This document shows positions 42,879 through 51,827 of a stretch of DNA of 64,000 nt, piece after piece; the first letter of the stretch is position 1, and every line of letters begins with the position of its first letter. The stretch is from positions 2,491,001 through 2,555,000 of the forward strand of contig NZ_CP115543.1 of NCBI RefSeq assembly GCF_031834615.1, in the 5' to 3' direction. Under the pieces are notes generated by a model. That model was not told the DNA's origin. It saw only the letters and a program-made list of their open reading frames with translations, and did no database searches. The position numbers and the translations under genes are program-made. The DNA comes from Stenotrophomonas aracearum (GTDB lineage Bacteria; Pseudomonadota; Gammaproteobacteria; Xanthomonadales; Xanthomonadaceae).

Positions 42879-43819
42879 GCAGCAAGCCTATGCTCGTAAA
42901 ATGGATGTTGCTTGTCGTCCATGATGTCCTGCATGCTCTGTAAATTGTTTGGGTCGGGATTGAGCCAAGCCGTGATGTGCTCTCGATTGAGGTTCATGAC
43001 GGTGCGGTCATGACCCGCTTCTGCAACCTCCGGCTCTGGATCGTCAGTCACAGCAGCGCAGCTGTAAAGATCAGGCGCTTCACCTTTGGGGTCTTTCCAA
43101 TGTGACCAAAGGCACGCGATGAACATCGGCTCATGCGTGCTTGGGTTGAACTGAACTTCACGCGTGACACCGTCCCGTTCGACCATCTCATAGAATTGGC
43201 TGGCAACGATGAGGCCGTGCGTGTATCCAAATTGTTTGCGCCAAAAGCGAGTCAAGTTGTCCCGGCGAGCGTTGTAGGTGCCAGAGACCTTGCCATCCTT
43301 TGTTCGGTCAACGCTGGCGGGTTTTCCAGCGGGACGGCCGTGATAGCGCATCGGCCGAACGACAAGCTTTCCCTTCTCAGAAATCAGCACGGGCACATAC
43401 CAGTCCGGCCACATGCGATTGTCCTTGACCGGATCGAGCTCAACACGCTTAGCGTCGGCGATCCATCGCTTCATTTGCTTGATCTTGTTCGTTGCAATGC
43501 GCTGCTCATTGAGTGCCGTCTTCGTCTCTTTGACTGCAAGCTTCCTTTCGGCATCCGCCAAGCGCTTTGCCTGCTTGAACATCTCTTGTTCGCTGTCGCT
43601 GATCAAGCTGCTTTTGTAGTCCTGCACAAGTTGTTGGATCTGCTTCTCCAGATCGGTCTTCGGCTTGTCGAAGGCGCGATCCATGCCCTTCGGTATTTTG
43701 ATTTTTGGGGAACTCTGCCGAGCGAGGTAGAGCTTGGCGAACTCTTTGGTGTCGACGTCAGCGTTGAACTGATCGACATAGCCGTGGTAGTCCGTCCAAA
43801 CTTCTGCTGAGTAGCACAT
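42875..43819 (-). CDS. SRAP domain protein (YedK/HMCES-like)
   Basis: A 314-residue protein with the invariant catalytic Cys2 (MCYSAEV). Other family signs are RYHGRPAG, ARRDNLTRFW, GLIVASQFYEMVER (with the active-site Glu), and the late His region NLNREHITAWL. SRAP proteins bind abasic sites in single-stranded DNA through Cys2 and shield them. A long helical insertion with a coiled-coil character lies at about residues 60-125, which ordinary YedK lacks. Protection of the single strand during transfer is a plausible role. Confidence 0.85.
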   Translation of the reverse strand: MCYSAEVWTDYHGYVDQFNADVDTKEFAKLYLARQSSPKIKIPKGMDRAFDKPKTDLEKQIQQLVQDYKSSLISDSEQEMFKQAKRLADAERKLAVKETKTALNEQRIATNKIKQMKRWIADAKRVELDPVKDNRMWPDWYVPVLISEKGKLVVRPMRYHGRPAGKPASVDRTKDGKVSGTYNARRDNLTRFWRKQFGYTHGLIVASQFYEMVERDGVTREVQFNPSTHEPMFIACLWSHWKDPKGEAPDLYSCAAVTDDPEPEVAEAGHDRTVMNLNREHITAWLNPDPNNLQSMQDIMDDKQHPFYEHRLAA

Positions 43820-43822
43820 GGC

Positions 43823-44407
43823 CTATGCTCCGAGTTCTGACAGGATTTTCTTTATGCAAGTCTCAGTTGCTTCGACATCATTGAACGCCATGAGTGGCGC
43901 GAGATCGAGCGAGAGCTCTCGGTTCTTGTCCGCAATTTGAAAAAGGATCCGCGTCACCGCGTCGAAGTCAGCGTCGAGCTGCTCCCAACTAATCTTGGCT
44001 TCGTCGAAGAGCTCTCGATGCTGCTCGCGCTGGGTCGAATTATGAGAGAAGAGCTTGTTGCGAAACACGCGATATTTGTCGCAGATCGCCGCAGCTTCTG
44101 CTTCCAGCTCTGCCGGCACTTCTGTGCCATCTGCTCGGATCAAGCGAGCGAGTTCTGGGATCGAAGCACTTCCCTTGCTGTCTTCCAGCACCGCCACCAA
44201 TCCCACGAACGTTGCGAGCTGGCAGGACCAAAGAATGGGCAGCGTAACGTCCTCCAAACCGCTGAGCCGGTCGGTCAGTCGCCTGGGGCTGTCTTCACCC
44301 AATGCAAGATTGAGTGCTTTGCTAATCGCGTGAGCCTGCCGTGTATCCACGAGTCTAGAAGTGATCAGGCGATAGACCACGACAGTCTTCGATTCTTCCA
44401 TGTCCAT
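43823..44407 (-). CDS. HEPN/AbiU2-like protein
   Basis: A 194-residue helical protein. Near residue 115 it has KYRVFRNKLFSHN, where R and H five residues apart fit the HEPN RNase motif; the surroundings resemble AbiU2-type proteins. The gene ends 3 bases before the SRAP gene start. It may be a toxin-like defence factor or a scaffold without activity. Confidence 0.6.
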   Translation of the reverse strand: MDMEESKTVVVYRLITSRLVDTRQAHAISKALNLALGEDSPRRLTDRLSGLEDVTLPILWSCQLATFVGLVAVLEDSKGSASIPELARLIRADGTEVPAELEAEAAAICDKYRVFRNKLFSHNSTQREQHRELFDEAKISWEQLDADFDAVTRILFQIADKNRELSLDLAPLMAFNDVEATETCIKKILSELGA

Positions 44408-44433
44408 ACGTGCGCCCCTCTTCCCTAGGCCGC

Positions 44434-44658
44434 TCAGCCCGACTCATCTTCGCAGGCTATGCCGTGCTTGGTAAGCATGGCGCTGATGCGTTGAGCCACC
44501 AACTCCCGGTGAGCTCCCGCGTTGTCCTCAATGACGTCTGCCAGGCCTGCAAATGCTTCCCAGAAGTCGCCCGAGCTGGAGTGGGCCTGGATCAGCAAGG
44601 GAAGGTCGGTTTCAAGCGCGTTGAGTTGAGCTTCCAGCGTATTCAGGTTCGCAGGCAT
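44434..44658 (-). CDS. Small hypothetical protein divergent from umuD
   Basis: A 74-residue acidic helical protein. It starts just left of the LexA-like palindrome that also faces umuD, so it may be SOS-induced. Family unknown. Confidence 0.55.
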   Translation of the reverse strand: MPANLNTLEAQLNALETDLPLLIQAHSSSGDFWEAFAGLADVIEDNAGAHRELVAQRISAMLTKHGIACEDESG

Positions 44659-44695
44659 CGGGCCGGTCCTTCTTCATCAATGACTTATGGAATTT

Positions 44696-44713
44696 GTTAG
44701 TAATTTCACTAAC
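44696..44713. promoter_or_regulatory. LexA-like operator
   Basis: GTTAGTAATTTCACTAAC has perfect 6-base arms, close to the TTAGT...ACTAA LexA boxes of xanthomonads. It lies between the umuD-like gene and the 74-residue gene and could control both. Confidence 0.62.
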
Positions 44714-44795
44714 TCAGTTCTAAGCTAGCGCCGTAGCAGCATGCTGAGGCCTCTCAGTCTCAGCCCGTGATTCAGCTTTCTCGGACCCTCCCACT

Positions 44796-45251
44796 ATGCA
44801 CCCCATCGCCCCTCCAAGCCTCCTGGGCGCTTTCAGCCCCACCGCACCTACCCATGCACTGCCCGTCCTGCGTATGCGCGTCTCTTGCGGCTTCCCTAGC
44901 CCAGCAGAGGACTTCTTCGGGGCCGAGGACACGCTCTGCCTCAATCAGCACTGCATCAGCAATCCGGTAGCTACGTTCTTCGCAACCGCCGAGGGGGACA
45001 GCATGACTGGGCTCGGGATCGACCAGGACGACACGCTGGTCGTTGACCGCAGCTTGGAACCCAAGCACGGGGACATTGTCCTGGTGCTGTGGGAAGGGGG
45101 GTTCATGGTCAAGCGGCTTGCCATGAGCCGGAATCGCCTGGCACTCCACTCGGGACACCCGGACCACCCTCCGATCCTGGTGCCCCCAGACACTGAACTG
45201 GATGTCTGGGGTGTGGTGACCTGGTCTTTTAAAAAGCAACTGAGGCGTTAA
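44796..45251 (+). CDS. umuD: UmuD-like S24 peptidase
   Basis: A 151-residue protein. The self-cleavage site is visible as Cys31-Gly32 in SCGFPSPAEDF, the nucleophile as Ser69 in EGDSMTGLGI, and the base as Lys106 in FMVKRL. RecA-stimulated cleavage yields UmuD', a subunit of DNA polymerase V. A LexA-like box is upstream. The partner umuC lies 770 bases downstream, with another gene in between. An 11-base partial copy of the dispersed motif lies at 44844-44854. Confidence 0.85.
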   Translation: MHPIAPPSLLGAFSPTAPTHALPVLRMRVSCGFPSPAEDFFGAEDTLCLNQHCISNPVATFFATAEGDSMTGLGIDQDDTLVVDRSLEPKHGDIVLVLWEGGFMVKRLAMSRNRLALHSGHPDHPPILVPPDTELDVWGVVTWSFKKQLRR

Positions 45252-45254
45252 GCC

Positions 45255-46025
45255 ATGAAGACGATAGCGACCAACTTCATCACGCTTCACGGCGAAGAAG
45301 AGCGTCTTCGAGGACTTGCAATCCAAGCCATAGAGAACACTCCCGACTTGCTAGTCCATCTCGAAATCACTCATCGAGCGATGGACGTGCTGGACATGCT
45401 CCGAAAGCACTTCACTGCTAACAGCGATGAGCTGGCGATTAGTCACCTAGGAATTCGGGTGTTCAACGCCTTTGCATCTGCCATCAAACTTTCCCTCGCG
45501 GGCTACTACCAAGCCGGCGTGATGGTCATGCGATACGTTATCGAGACCTCGGAGCTTGTCGAGCTTTTCCAGCTCGACAGGCAACATCTTGAACGCTGGA
45601 AGGTTGCAGATCAGGCAACGTTGATCAGGGAGTTTGGACCGGCAAAGGTGCGCAAGGAGCTGGACAAAGCGGCAGGCAAGGGAAAGAGCCGCAGAGAAGA
45701 GATCTATAAGAAGTTCTCACACTACGCCGCGCATCCGAGCGTAGAGGGCTTTGCAATGCTTCGCCCAAAAGGCATGGACAGCAGGTGCGGCCCTTTCCCC
45801 GACATCACGGCTCTCCGAGCGGTGTTGGAAGAGATGGGTGAGCTTGCAGTGCGTGCTGGGTTTGCCTTCGCCATCTTCCTAGACAGCAGGATCGGTGAGT
45901 GCAACGCCGTCAATCATAAATTCCTGCGGACAGCAATGGACTTCGCTGAGCGCTATCACGGAAAAATCTACTCCGATCAGAATCGCCTGGAAGTAGATCG
46001 ACTCTTCGGCGACACGCCCCAATGA
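45255..46025 (+). CDS. Unknown protein inserted between umuD and umuC
   Basis: A 256-residue helical protein starting 3 bases after umuD stops and overlapping umuC by 4 bases, so it is fully built into the SOS operon. It recalls DUF5677-type proteins (for example AFASAIKLSLAGYYQAGVMV and a long C-terminal helix) often near defence genes. No catalytic motif is clear. Its SOS control is a strong inference from position. Confidence 0.68.
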   Translation: MKTIATNFITLHGEEERLRGLAIQAIENTPDLLVHLEITHRAMDVLDMLRKHFTANSDELAISHLGIRVFNAFASAIKLSLAGYYQAGVMVMRYVIETSELVELFQLDRQHLERWKVADQATLIREFGPAKVRKELDKAAGKGKSRREEIYKKFSHYAAHPSVEGFAMLRPKGMDSRCGPFPDITALRAVLEEMGELAVRAGFAFAIFLDSRIGECNAVNHKFLRTAMDFAERYHGKIYSDQNRLEVDRLFGDTPQ

Positions 46026-47311
46026 GCGCTCAACATCAGCCGAATAGCTCCATTGCCCTGCAAGATGGAAATAATTTCTACTGCTCTGTTGAAGCAAGCT
46101 TCGATCCGAAGCTTCGCGGAAAGCCTGTGTGCGTTGCAAGTAGCGGGGATGGTTGTGTCATTGCCCGGGACGCATTGAGCAAGAAGCTCGGTGTGCCGAT
46201 GGGTGCACCAATCCACCAAATTCCGCCAGAAGTGCGCCGCCAGATCACTTTTCGCTCTGCAAATTTCGCGCTCTACGGTGACATCAGCGGCCGGATCGCG
46301 TCGATCTTGAGAGGCCTCTTCCCTGCAATTGAGGAATACAGCATCGATGAGAATTTCATTGATTTGACTGGCATCCCTGTTAGGGACCATGAGCGTCTCG
46401 CAGCGGAAGCCCGCGCCCGAATTTTGAAGTGGACCGGCATCCCATCATGCGTCGGCATTGGTCCGACGAAGACGCTCGCGAAGCTCAGCAACAAGAGGGC
46501 CAAGTCCACCGTGGAAGGTGTCGTTACGACGATGCCTGACGACCCTGCCCTGCTCACTTATCCCGTTGAAGATGTTTGGGGTGTGGGGAGGAAGCTCACT
46601 GCAAGATTGGGTGCGGACGGCATCCTGACCGCAGGTGATCTGGCTGCGGCTGACGTAGACACACTGCGCTCTCGGTATGGTGTTGTGCTGGCACGCACGC
46701 AGCGGGAGTTGCAAGGCATCTCGTGTGCAGAACTCGAAGAACACGAGCCGCAACGCAAAGAAATTATGGTGTCTCGCACGTTTGGCAAAGACATCACGTC
46801 ACAGACCGAGCTGATGCAAGCCATTGCCACTTTTGCCCAACGGGCGTGCGAGAAGCTTCGTTCAAGACAGCTGCAAGCAGCCGGTGTCTGGGTCTTCATC
46901 CAGACGAACCCTTTCAAGCACAATTTGACGCAATACAACCCATCAAAGTCGTTTCGTCTGCTGATGCCATCTGCGGACACGAGGGAAATTTTGATGGTCG
47001 CCCAGGGGCTGGCCAAGGCCATGTTCCGTCCGGGCTACGGCTACAAGAAAGCAGGTGTCAGCTTGCTTGATCTGAGCCATACGGATGTCCAGCAGGGGGA
47101 TCTGTTTGCCGGGATTGATCAGCGCAGTAAGGCCATCATGGAGGTGATGGACCGGACCAACCAGAAGTTCGGCCGAGGCTCTATGGGCTTTGCTTCCACG
47201 GCTTGGCGTCCAAGGGGAAAGACCCTTGAGAAGCCCGCCTGGTCAGTCAAGAGGGACATGCTCTCGCCGGCTTACACCACGGATTGGAAGCAGCTCATTC
47301 GCGTGAGATAA
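46022..47311 (+). CDS. umuC: UmuC-like Y-family DNA polymerase
   Basis: A 429-residue protein. Catalytic motifs are IALQDGNNFYCSVEASF (first Asp) and YSIDENFIDLTG (Asp and Glu). Helix-hairpin-helix and little-finger domains follow, and GSMGFAS appears near the C-terminus as in UmuC. With UmuD' it copies damaged DNA. Mobile elements often carry umuDC homologues (rumAB, mucAB), and this one stands in an operon with an extra gene. Confidence 0.9.
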   Translation: MSAQHQPNSSIALQDGNNFYCSVEASFDPKLRGKPVCVASSGDGCVIARDALSKKLGVPMGAPIHQIPPEVRRQITFRSANFALYGDISGRIASILRGLFPAIEEYSIDENFIDLTGIPVRDHERLAAEARARILKWTGIPSCVGIGPTKTLAKLSNKRAKSTVEGVVTTMPDDPALLTYPVEDVWGVGRKLTARLGADGILTAGDLAAADVDTLRSRYGVVLARTQRELQGISCAELEEHEPQRKEIMVSRTFGKDITSQTELMQAIATFAQRACEKLRSRQLQAAGVWVFIQTNPFKHNLTQYNPSKSFRLLMPSADTREILMVAQGLAKAMFRPGYGYKKAGVSLLDLSHTDVQQGDLFAGIDQRSKAIMEVMDRTNQKFGRGSMGFASTAWRPRGKTLEKPAWSVKRDMLSPAYTTDWKQLIRVR

Positions 47312-47409
47312 GATCAACCTGAGCTGGGTCGGTTGCTGCTTCGATCACAGCTTCCCGATGACGGCAACGGGTCGGATAGGCCCCACTGCAATTGCACAAG
47401 GTGCTCACG

Positions 47410-48240
47410 ATGGATGACATGGAACGCTTTCGTATTCGTAACCTAGTGCTGAATGACATTGAGGCTCAGCTGCATGGGGCTGACAGCTTTCAAGTTGCCA
47501 GATACAAAATGTTCTTGGCCATCAGGCATCACATTCCGCAGCTCCCGCACGCACCATATTACCCGCCCTTTGGTAGCTTTGAGAGCATCCCAGGTAAAGC
47601 CATGGTTCTCGATAACGCCCTGTCGAGAGCCATGAAAGAGATTGCAAACCAGATCAATAGCTTCGGGCAGATGATACGCAGCCTTGAAGCATGGGATCTC
47701 GTAATAGAAGACCTAGATTACAAGCTGATTTTTTCCCTCGCGATTGAGCACATTGAGCCGCTTGCCAATCTCGCCATTTCGGCGACACAAGCAATCCGAG
47801 GCCAAATGATCTACGCCACGGTCGAGTGTGGCGCACTGATCAACAGCATCATCGGGCAGCCGCTCCGCTGGGACGGTAGCACCCATGTAACCATGAAGGT
47901 TGCAAAGTCCGTGGCTGAGAATTGGAAAGGGTGGCCGGAATTGGCAGAGAAGCTGACCCTCCTTGAGGCCCAGGAACTCAACGAGGCAAGCGGACACTTC
48001 CGGAACAGCTTTCAGCACGGCGCGCCTCGCCAGCTCGTCATTGGGCTGACGGAGCACACTGAGTGGACCAAGCATGCTGATGGTTCCTTTTCATGGGGAA
48101 TTGGGACTCAGGATCCCATCAAACTCAAGGAGATCATTCCCCACTTGAAGAAGGCTCACCACGATCTTCTCAGAGCACAAGAAGCAATCATTGAGCTGAC
48201 AAAAGAGTGGGAGTCTGCGGTCCCCATAGCAGTTGTCTAA
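47410..48240 (+). CDS. HEPN-like helical protein
   Basis: A 276-residue protein; the ATG at 47410 is used, a TTG at 47392 is possible. Near residue 205 is GHFRNSFQHGAP, with R and H four residues apart, fitting a HEPN RNase motif (RX4-6H). The surrounding helices are amphipathic. It lies 17 bases before the NYN-LOTUS gene on the same strand; both are RNA-related, so they may act together. Confidence 0.58.
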   Translation: MDDMERFRIRNLVLNDIEAQLHGADSFQVARYKMFLAIRHHIPQLPHAPYYPPFGSFESIPGKAMVLDNALSRAMKEIANQINSFGQMIRSLEAWDLVIEDLDYKLIFSLAIEHIEPLANLAISATQAIRGQMIYATVECGALINSIIGQPLRWDGSTHVTMKVAKSVAENWKGWPELAEKLTLLEAQELNEASGHFRNSFQHGAPRQLVIGLTEHTEWTKHADGSFSWGIGTQDPIKLKEIIPHLKKAHHDLLRAQEAIIELTKEWESAVPIAVV

Positions 48241-48257
48241 ACCACCAACTTCAAGGA

Positions 48258-49043
48258 ATGACAGTGGCCCTAGCATCACATGAAGTGACAGTTGCAGTCA
48301 TGATCGACTGCGATAACGTAGCCCCAGCAATCATCGACTTTGCACTTCTCATGGCCGCTCAAGCCGGTCGTGTGATCCTTCGCCGGGGCTATGGCAACAA
48401 AGCTACGCTCAGCAATTCCTGGGAACAAGCGTTGGTCCGTCAGGCGTTCACTCCCTGCCTCCAATACCAATACGCGTCAAAGAAGAATACAGCTGACATT
48501 GCGCTTGCTCTTGATGCTCAAGAAGCACTGTTCGACAAGCGTGCCGAGGTCTTTTGCCTGGTCACCAGTGACTCGGACTTTGCGTATCTCAGCCGCAGAC
48601 TGAGAGAACGCGGCGCTACGGTCTTCATTGTGGGCGAAGCAAAGACACCAGATGCACTGCGCAATTCGTGCGACCGGTTCTTCGAATGGAGCCCTGAACA
48701 AGCCACTGCGGAAGCACCGGACGCCGAGACCCCGGAAGCCAAACCTCGGGCCCCTGCCCAGCCCAAGCACGCCGCTGCTTCCACCCCGTCTGCCAAGATC
48801 AAGCGTAGGCCACGATTCGTCGTGGAAGCTGTCTCCCTCCTGGCCGCAGGCACGCCTGACGGGAGGGTCAGCGTGAGTGCCCTGAGCCAGTATTTGAAGC
48901 GTGCCGACTCAGCCTTTTCGCCCAGTGCCTACGGGCATTCCGGGCTTGTAGACATGTTAAAGACCTACGATCTGCTCACTCCGCACCTTGAGGAGGGTGG
49001 ACATTGGACGGTGAGCCTGGCTCCAGAGCCTGATGCTCCCTGA
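48258..49043 (+). CDS. NYN-domain ribonuclease with LOTUS/OST-HTH domain
   Basis: A 261-residue protein. The NYN (PIN-like) nuclease domain covers about 10-150 and shows the acidic residues of VMIDCDNV, KKNTADIALALD and VTSDSDFAYL. A Pro/Ala-rich linker follows, then a C-terminal LOTUS-type domain at about 185-255. Related NYN-LOTUS proteins bind and cleave RNA. Its start follows CAAGGA; the longer frame from 48207 overlaps the previous gene. Confidence 0.82.
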   Translation: MTVALASHEVTVAVMIDCDNVAPAIIDFALLMAAQAGRVILRRGYGNKATLSNSWEQALVRQAFTPCLQYQYASKKNTADIALALDAQEALFDKRAEVFCLVTSDSDFAYLSRRLRERGATVFIVGEAKTPDALRNSCDRFFEWSPEQATAEAPDAETPEAKPRAPAQPKHAAASTPSAKIKRRPRFVVEAVSLLAAGTPDGRVSVSALSQYLKRADSAFSPSAYGHSGLVDMLKTYDLLTPHLEEGGHWTVSLAPEPDAP

Positions 49044-49166
49044 CAGTCCTGGTAGGACGGCCTGATGAGCCTGCCACAGGACCATCCCAACCGGCATAAT
49101 TGGCGATGCAGCACAGATGTCACACACTATTTTGGCCGCTAGAGGACCTGGCGGACAGGGGGAAGC

Positions 49167-51827
49167 ATGAAGATTGCAGAGATTGGAGAGTCTGTCCGGC
49201 AGCTGGTGCTGGCACCGAATCGGGATCGATTCCTCTACGAACTACTCGCCGCATATGGGCAGCCAAAAGCTTCGATCACTCGGCTTGAGAGCAAGGACAA
49301 GGGGAGCTACAACCTGTCCAAGGTGGAAGGTGTTGTCCTGTGGAAGAAGAAAGTGCTCTATGCCAGCACAGCGCTCGACGATGTGGAGAGCTACGCCGAA
49401 GCACTCATCGAGTCGCAAGCGGTTGAAAAGCACTCACCGCGTTTCGTGGTGGTGACTAATTTTGAGCGTTTCTACGTGTTGGATACAAAGACCGACGAAA
49501 CGCTCGACATCTTGTTCGTTGAACTACCGAAGCACTTTGACTTCCTTCTTCCTTGGGCGAACATGGAGAAGGCCACGGTTACGCTGGATAACCCGGCTGA
49601 TGTTAAAGCAGCAGAGAAAATGGCAAAACTGTTCGACCTAATCAAGGCGGACAATCCCTCTTCCGATCCGGCGTCGGTCCACAGCCTGAATGTTTTCCTG
49701 TCTCGCCTGCTGTTTTGCTACTTCGCAGAAGACACTGGGATATTCAAGCGCAAGCTTTTCACCAATAAAATTGAATCGCAGACGTCAAGAGATGGCAGCG
49801 ATGTCAGCTCCTACCTTGACCTCCTCTTTGATGTCCTCAACACGGAGGACAAGGCATCGTGGCCGTCATACCTTCACGAATTCGAATACGTCAACGGGGG
49901 CCTATTCGCGGACAAACATCCGACACCGAGGTTCACTGCGAAATCACGCCAAATTCTTATTGAATGCGGGGCTGAACTTGATTGGTCCGAGATCAACCCC
50001 GACATCTTTGGGTCGATGATTCAAGCCGTGGTCGATGTAAAAAAACGCGGCAAGATGGGAATGCACTATACAAACGTGCAGAACATCATGAAGGTTATCA
50101 AACCACTATTTCTAGATGCGCTTTATGCCGACTTCGAAAAATCGCGAGGCAGCACAAAAAAGTTGCTGGAACTACAAAAGCGCATCACCGAGATGAAGTT
50201 TTTTGATCCGGCGTGCGGCTCCGGAAATTTTCTGATCATCGCCTACAAAGAAATCAGAAGATTGGAGATGGAGATCTTCAATCAAATTTCGCTCCATGAA
50301 AGGCAGGCCGACTTCGGCATCACGGGCGTCCAGCTATCACAGTTCTACGGCATTGAGCTTGATGATTTCGCCCATGAGATCGCCATCTTGGCTCTATGGC
50401 TAGCTGAGCATCAAATGAACGTAGCGTTCACAAATCGCTTCGGCGGCTACAAGCCGACGCTGCCATTGAAACCAAGCGGCAATATTTTTCATGGAAATGC
50501 TCTTGAAATAGATTGGACGCAGATTTGCGCTCGGCACCCGAAGGAGGAAGTTTTCCTGATGGGGAATCCGCCATATTACGGAGCGAAGAAACAGACGAAA
50601 GAGCAGAAGGCCGATATCGCCCGAGTCTTTCAGCAAACAAAAACCTACCGCAACCTAGATTACATCTCGTGCTGGTTTATGCTTGGCGCTAGATATGTAA
50701 GCGGAACCGATGCGCGAGCAGGATTTGTTACCACCAATTCCATCGTTCAAGGCGAGCAGGTTGGTCTTCTGTGGCCGTCCGTCTTTGAATTGGCTGTCGT
50801 TATTCCGTTCGCTCACGAAGCCTTTAAATGGGAGAACAACGCCAAGAATAAGGCGGGAGTCACTTGCGTTGTAGTTGGCTTGTCATCGGATGACGTTAAG
50901 GAGCGCTGGCTCTACTCCCAAGATCAAAAGACGCTATGCAAGAACATCAGCCCCTATCTTACGGATGCCAGCAACGCAATTATATTTAAGAGAAGCACGC
51001 CACTATCTAACATTGCCGAAATGGTATATGGGAACATGCCCCTGGATGGCGGCTTCCTTAAACTTGAGCCCGAGCAACTCTCTGAACTGCTGCAGGAGTT
51101 TCCGCAAGCCAAGAAATTCATTCGGCCACTTATCGGCGGCAATGAACTGTTGTATGACGAGAAGCGCTGGTGCATATGGATTGAAGATGACCAACTCGCC
51201 GAGGCAGAACTAATTCCGCCAATCAAAAAGCGAATCCAACAGGTCAGGGATTTCCGAATCAACGGCGGCGAAGTTGCGCAAACTCTCGTCAATCGTTCGC
51301 ATCAATTCCGATATCGCCAGATGGCAACTCGCGGCATCTTAGTTGTCCCTTGCACCTCGTCCGAAAGGCGAGAGTATCTTCAAGTAGGCTTTGTAGGCGC
51401 TGAAAATGTCTCTATGAACTCGGCACAGGTCATCTACGACCCCGAGCCTTTCTCGCTAGGACTGGTTTCGTCCCGGATGCATATGCTTTGGACAAAGGCA
51501 GCCTGCGGCGCGCTCGACTCGCGCATACGTTACTCAAACCTTCTTTCATATAATAATTTTCCGTTCCCCAGTATCGGACTGGAAAAGAGGAGGGAGATTA
51601 CCGCGCTATCCCTTCAAATTCTTGACGAACGGGAACGGAATGCAGAAATGACGCTTGCAGAGATGTATGACCCGAAAAGGATGCCTCCTGGCCTAAAGAA
51701 GGCACACGGCAACCTGGACGTGGCGATTGAGAGTGTATACAGACGAGAGCCATTCAAAAACGATTCGGAAAGACTTGCTCATCTCTTCCATCTTTTCGAG
51801 CAAATGAAGGCCAAGAATAATGCCTAA
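49167..51827 (+). CDS. YeeA/MmeI-like DNA methyltransferase with degenerate nuclease domain
   Basis: An 886-residue protein. Adenine methyltransferase motifs are DPACGSGNFL near 350 and GNPPYYG near 455, with a target-recognition region at about 620-800. The N-terminal 130 residues match the layout of MmeI-type endonuclease domains (RFVVVTNFERFYVLD), but where the family has an E-x-K catalytic pair after the beta strand, here it reads VLYASTA. Cleavage by this domain is thus doubtful. It starts an operon with a helicase and a GIY-YIG protein; start site GGGGGAAGC. Confidence 0.82.
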   Translation: MKIAEIGESVRQLVLAPNRDRFLYELLAAYGQPKASITRLESKDKGSYNLSKVEGVVLWKKKVLYASTALDDVESYAEALIESQAVEKHSPRFVVVTNFERFYVLDTKTDETLDILFVELPKHFDFLLPWANMEKATVTLDNPADVKAAEKMAKLFDLIKADNPSSDPASVHSLNVFLSRLLFCYFAEDTGIFKRKLFTNKIESQTSRDGSDVSSYLDLLFDVLNTEDKASWPSYLHEFEYVNGGLFADKHPTPRFTAKSRQILIECGAELDWSEINPDIFGSMIQAVVDVKKRGKMGMHYTNVQNIMKVIKPLFLDALYADFEKSRGSTKKLLELQKRITEMKFFDPACGSGNFLIIAYKEIRRLEMEIFNQISLHERQADFGITGVQLSQFYGIELDDFAHEIAILALWLAEHQMNVAFTNRFGGYKPTLPLKPSGNIFHGNALEIDWTQICARHPKEEVFLMGNPPYYGAKKQTKEQKADIARVFQQTKTYRNLDYISCWFMLGARYVSGTDARAGFVTTNSIVQGEQVGLLWPSVFELAVVIPFAHEAFKWENNAKNKAGVTCVVVGLSSDDVKERWLYSQDQKTLCKNISPYLTDASNAIIFKRSTPLSNIAEMVYGNMPLDGGFLKLEPEQLSELLQEFPQAKKFIRPLIGGNELLYDEKRWCIWIEDDQLAEAELIPPIKKRIQQVRDFRINGGEVAQTLVNRSHQFRYRQMATRGILVVPCTSSERREYLQVGFVGAENVSMNSAQVIYDPEPFSLGLVSSRMHMLWTKAACGALDSRIRYSNLLSYNNFPFPSIGLEKRREITALSLQILDERERNAEMTLAEMYDPKRMPPGLKKAHGNLDVAIESVYRREPFKNDSERLAHLFHLFEQMKAKNNA

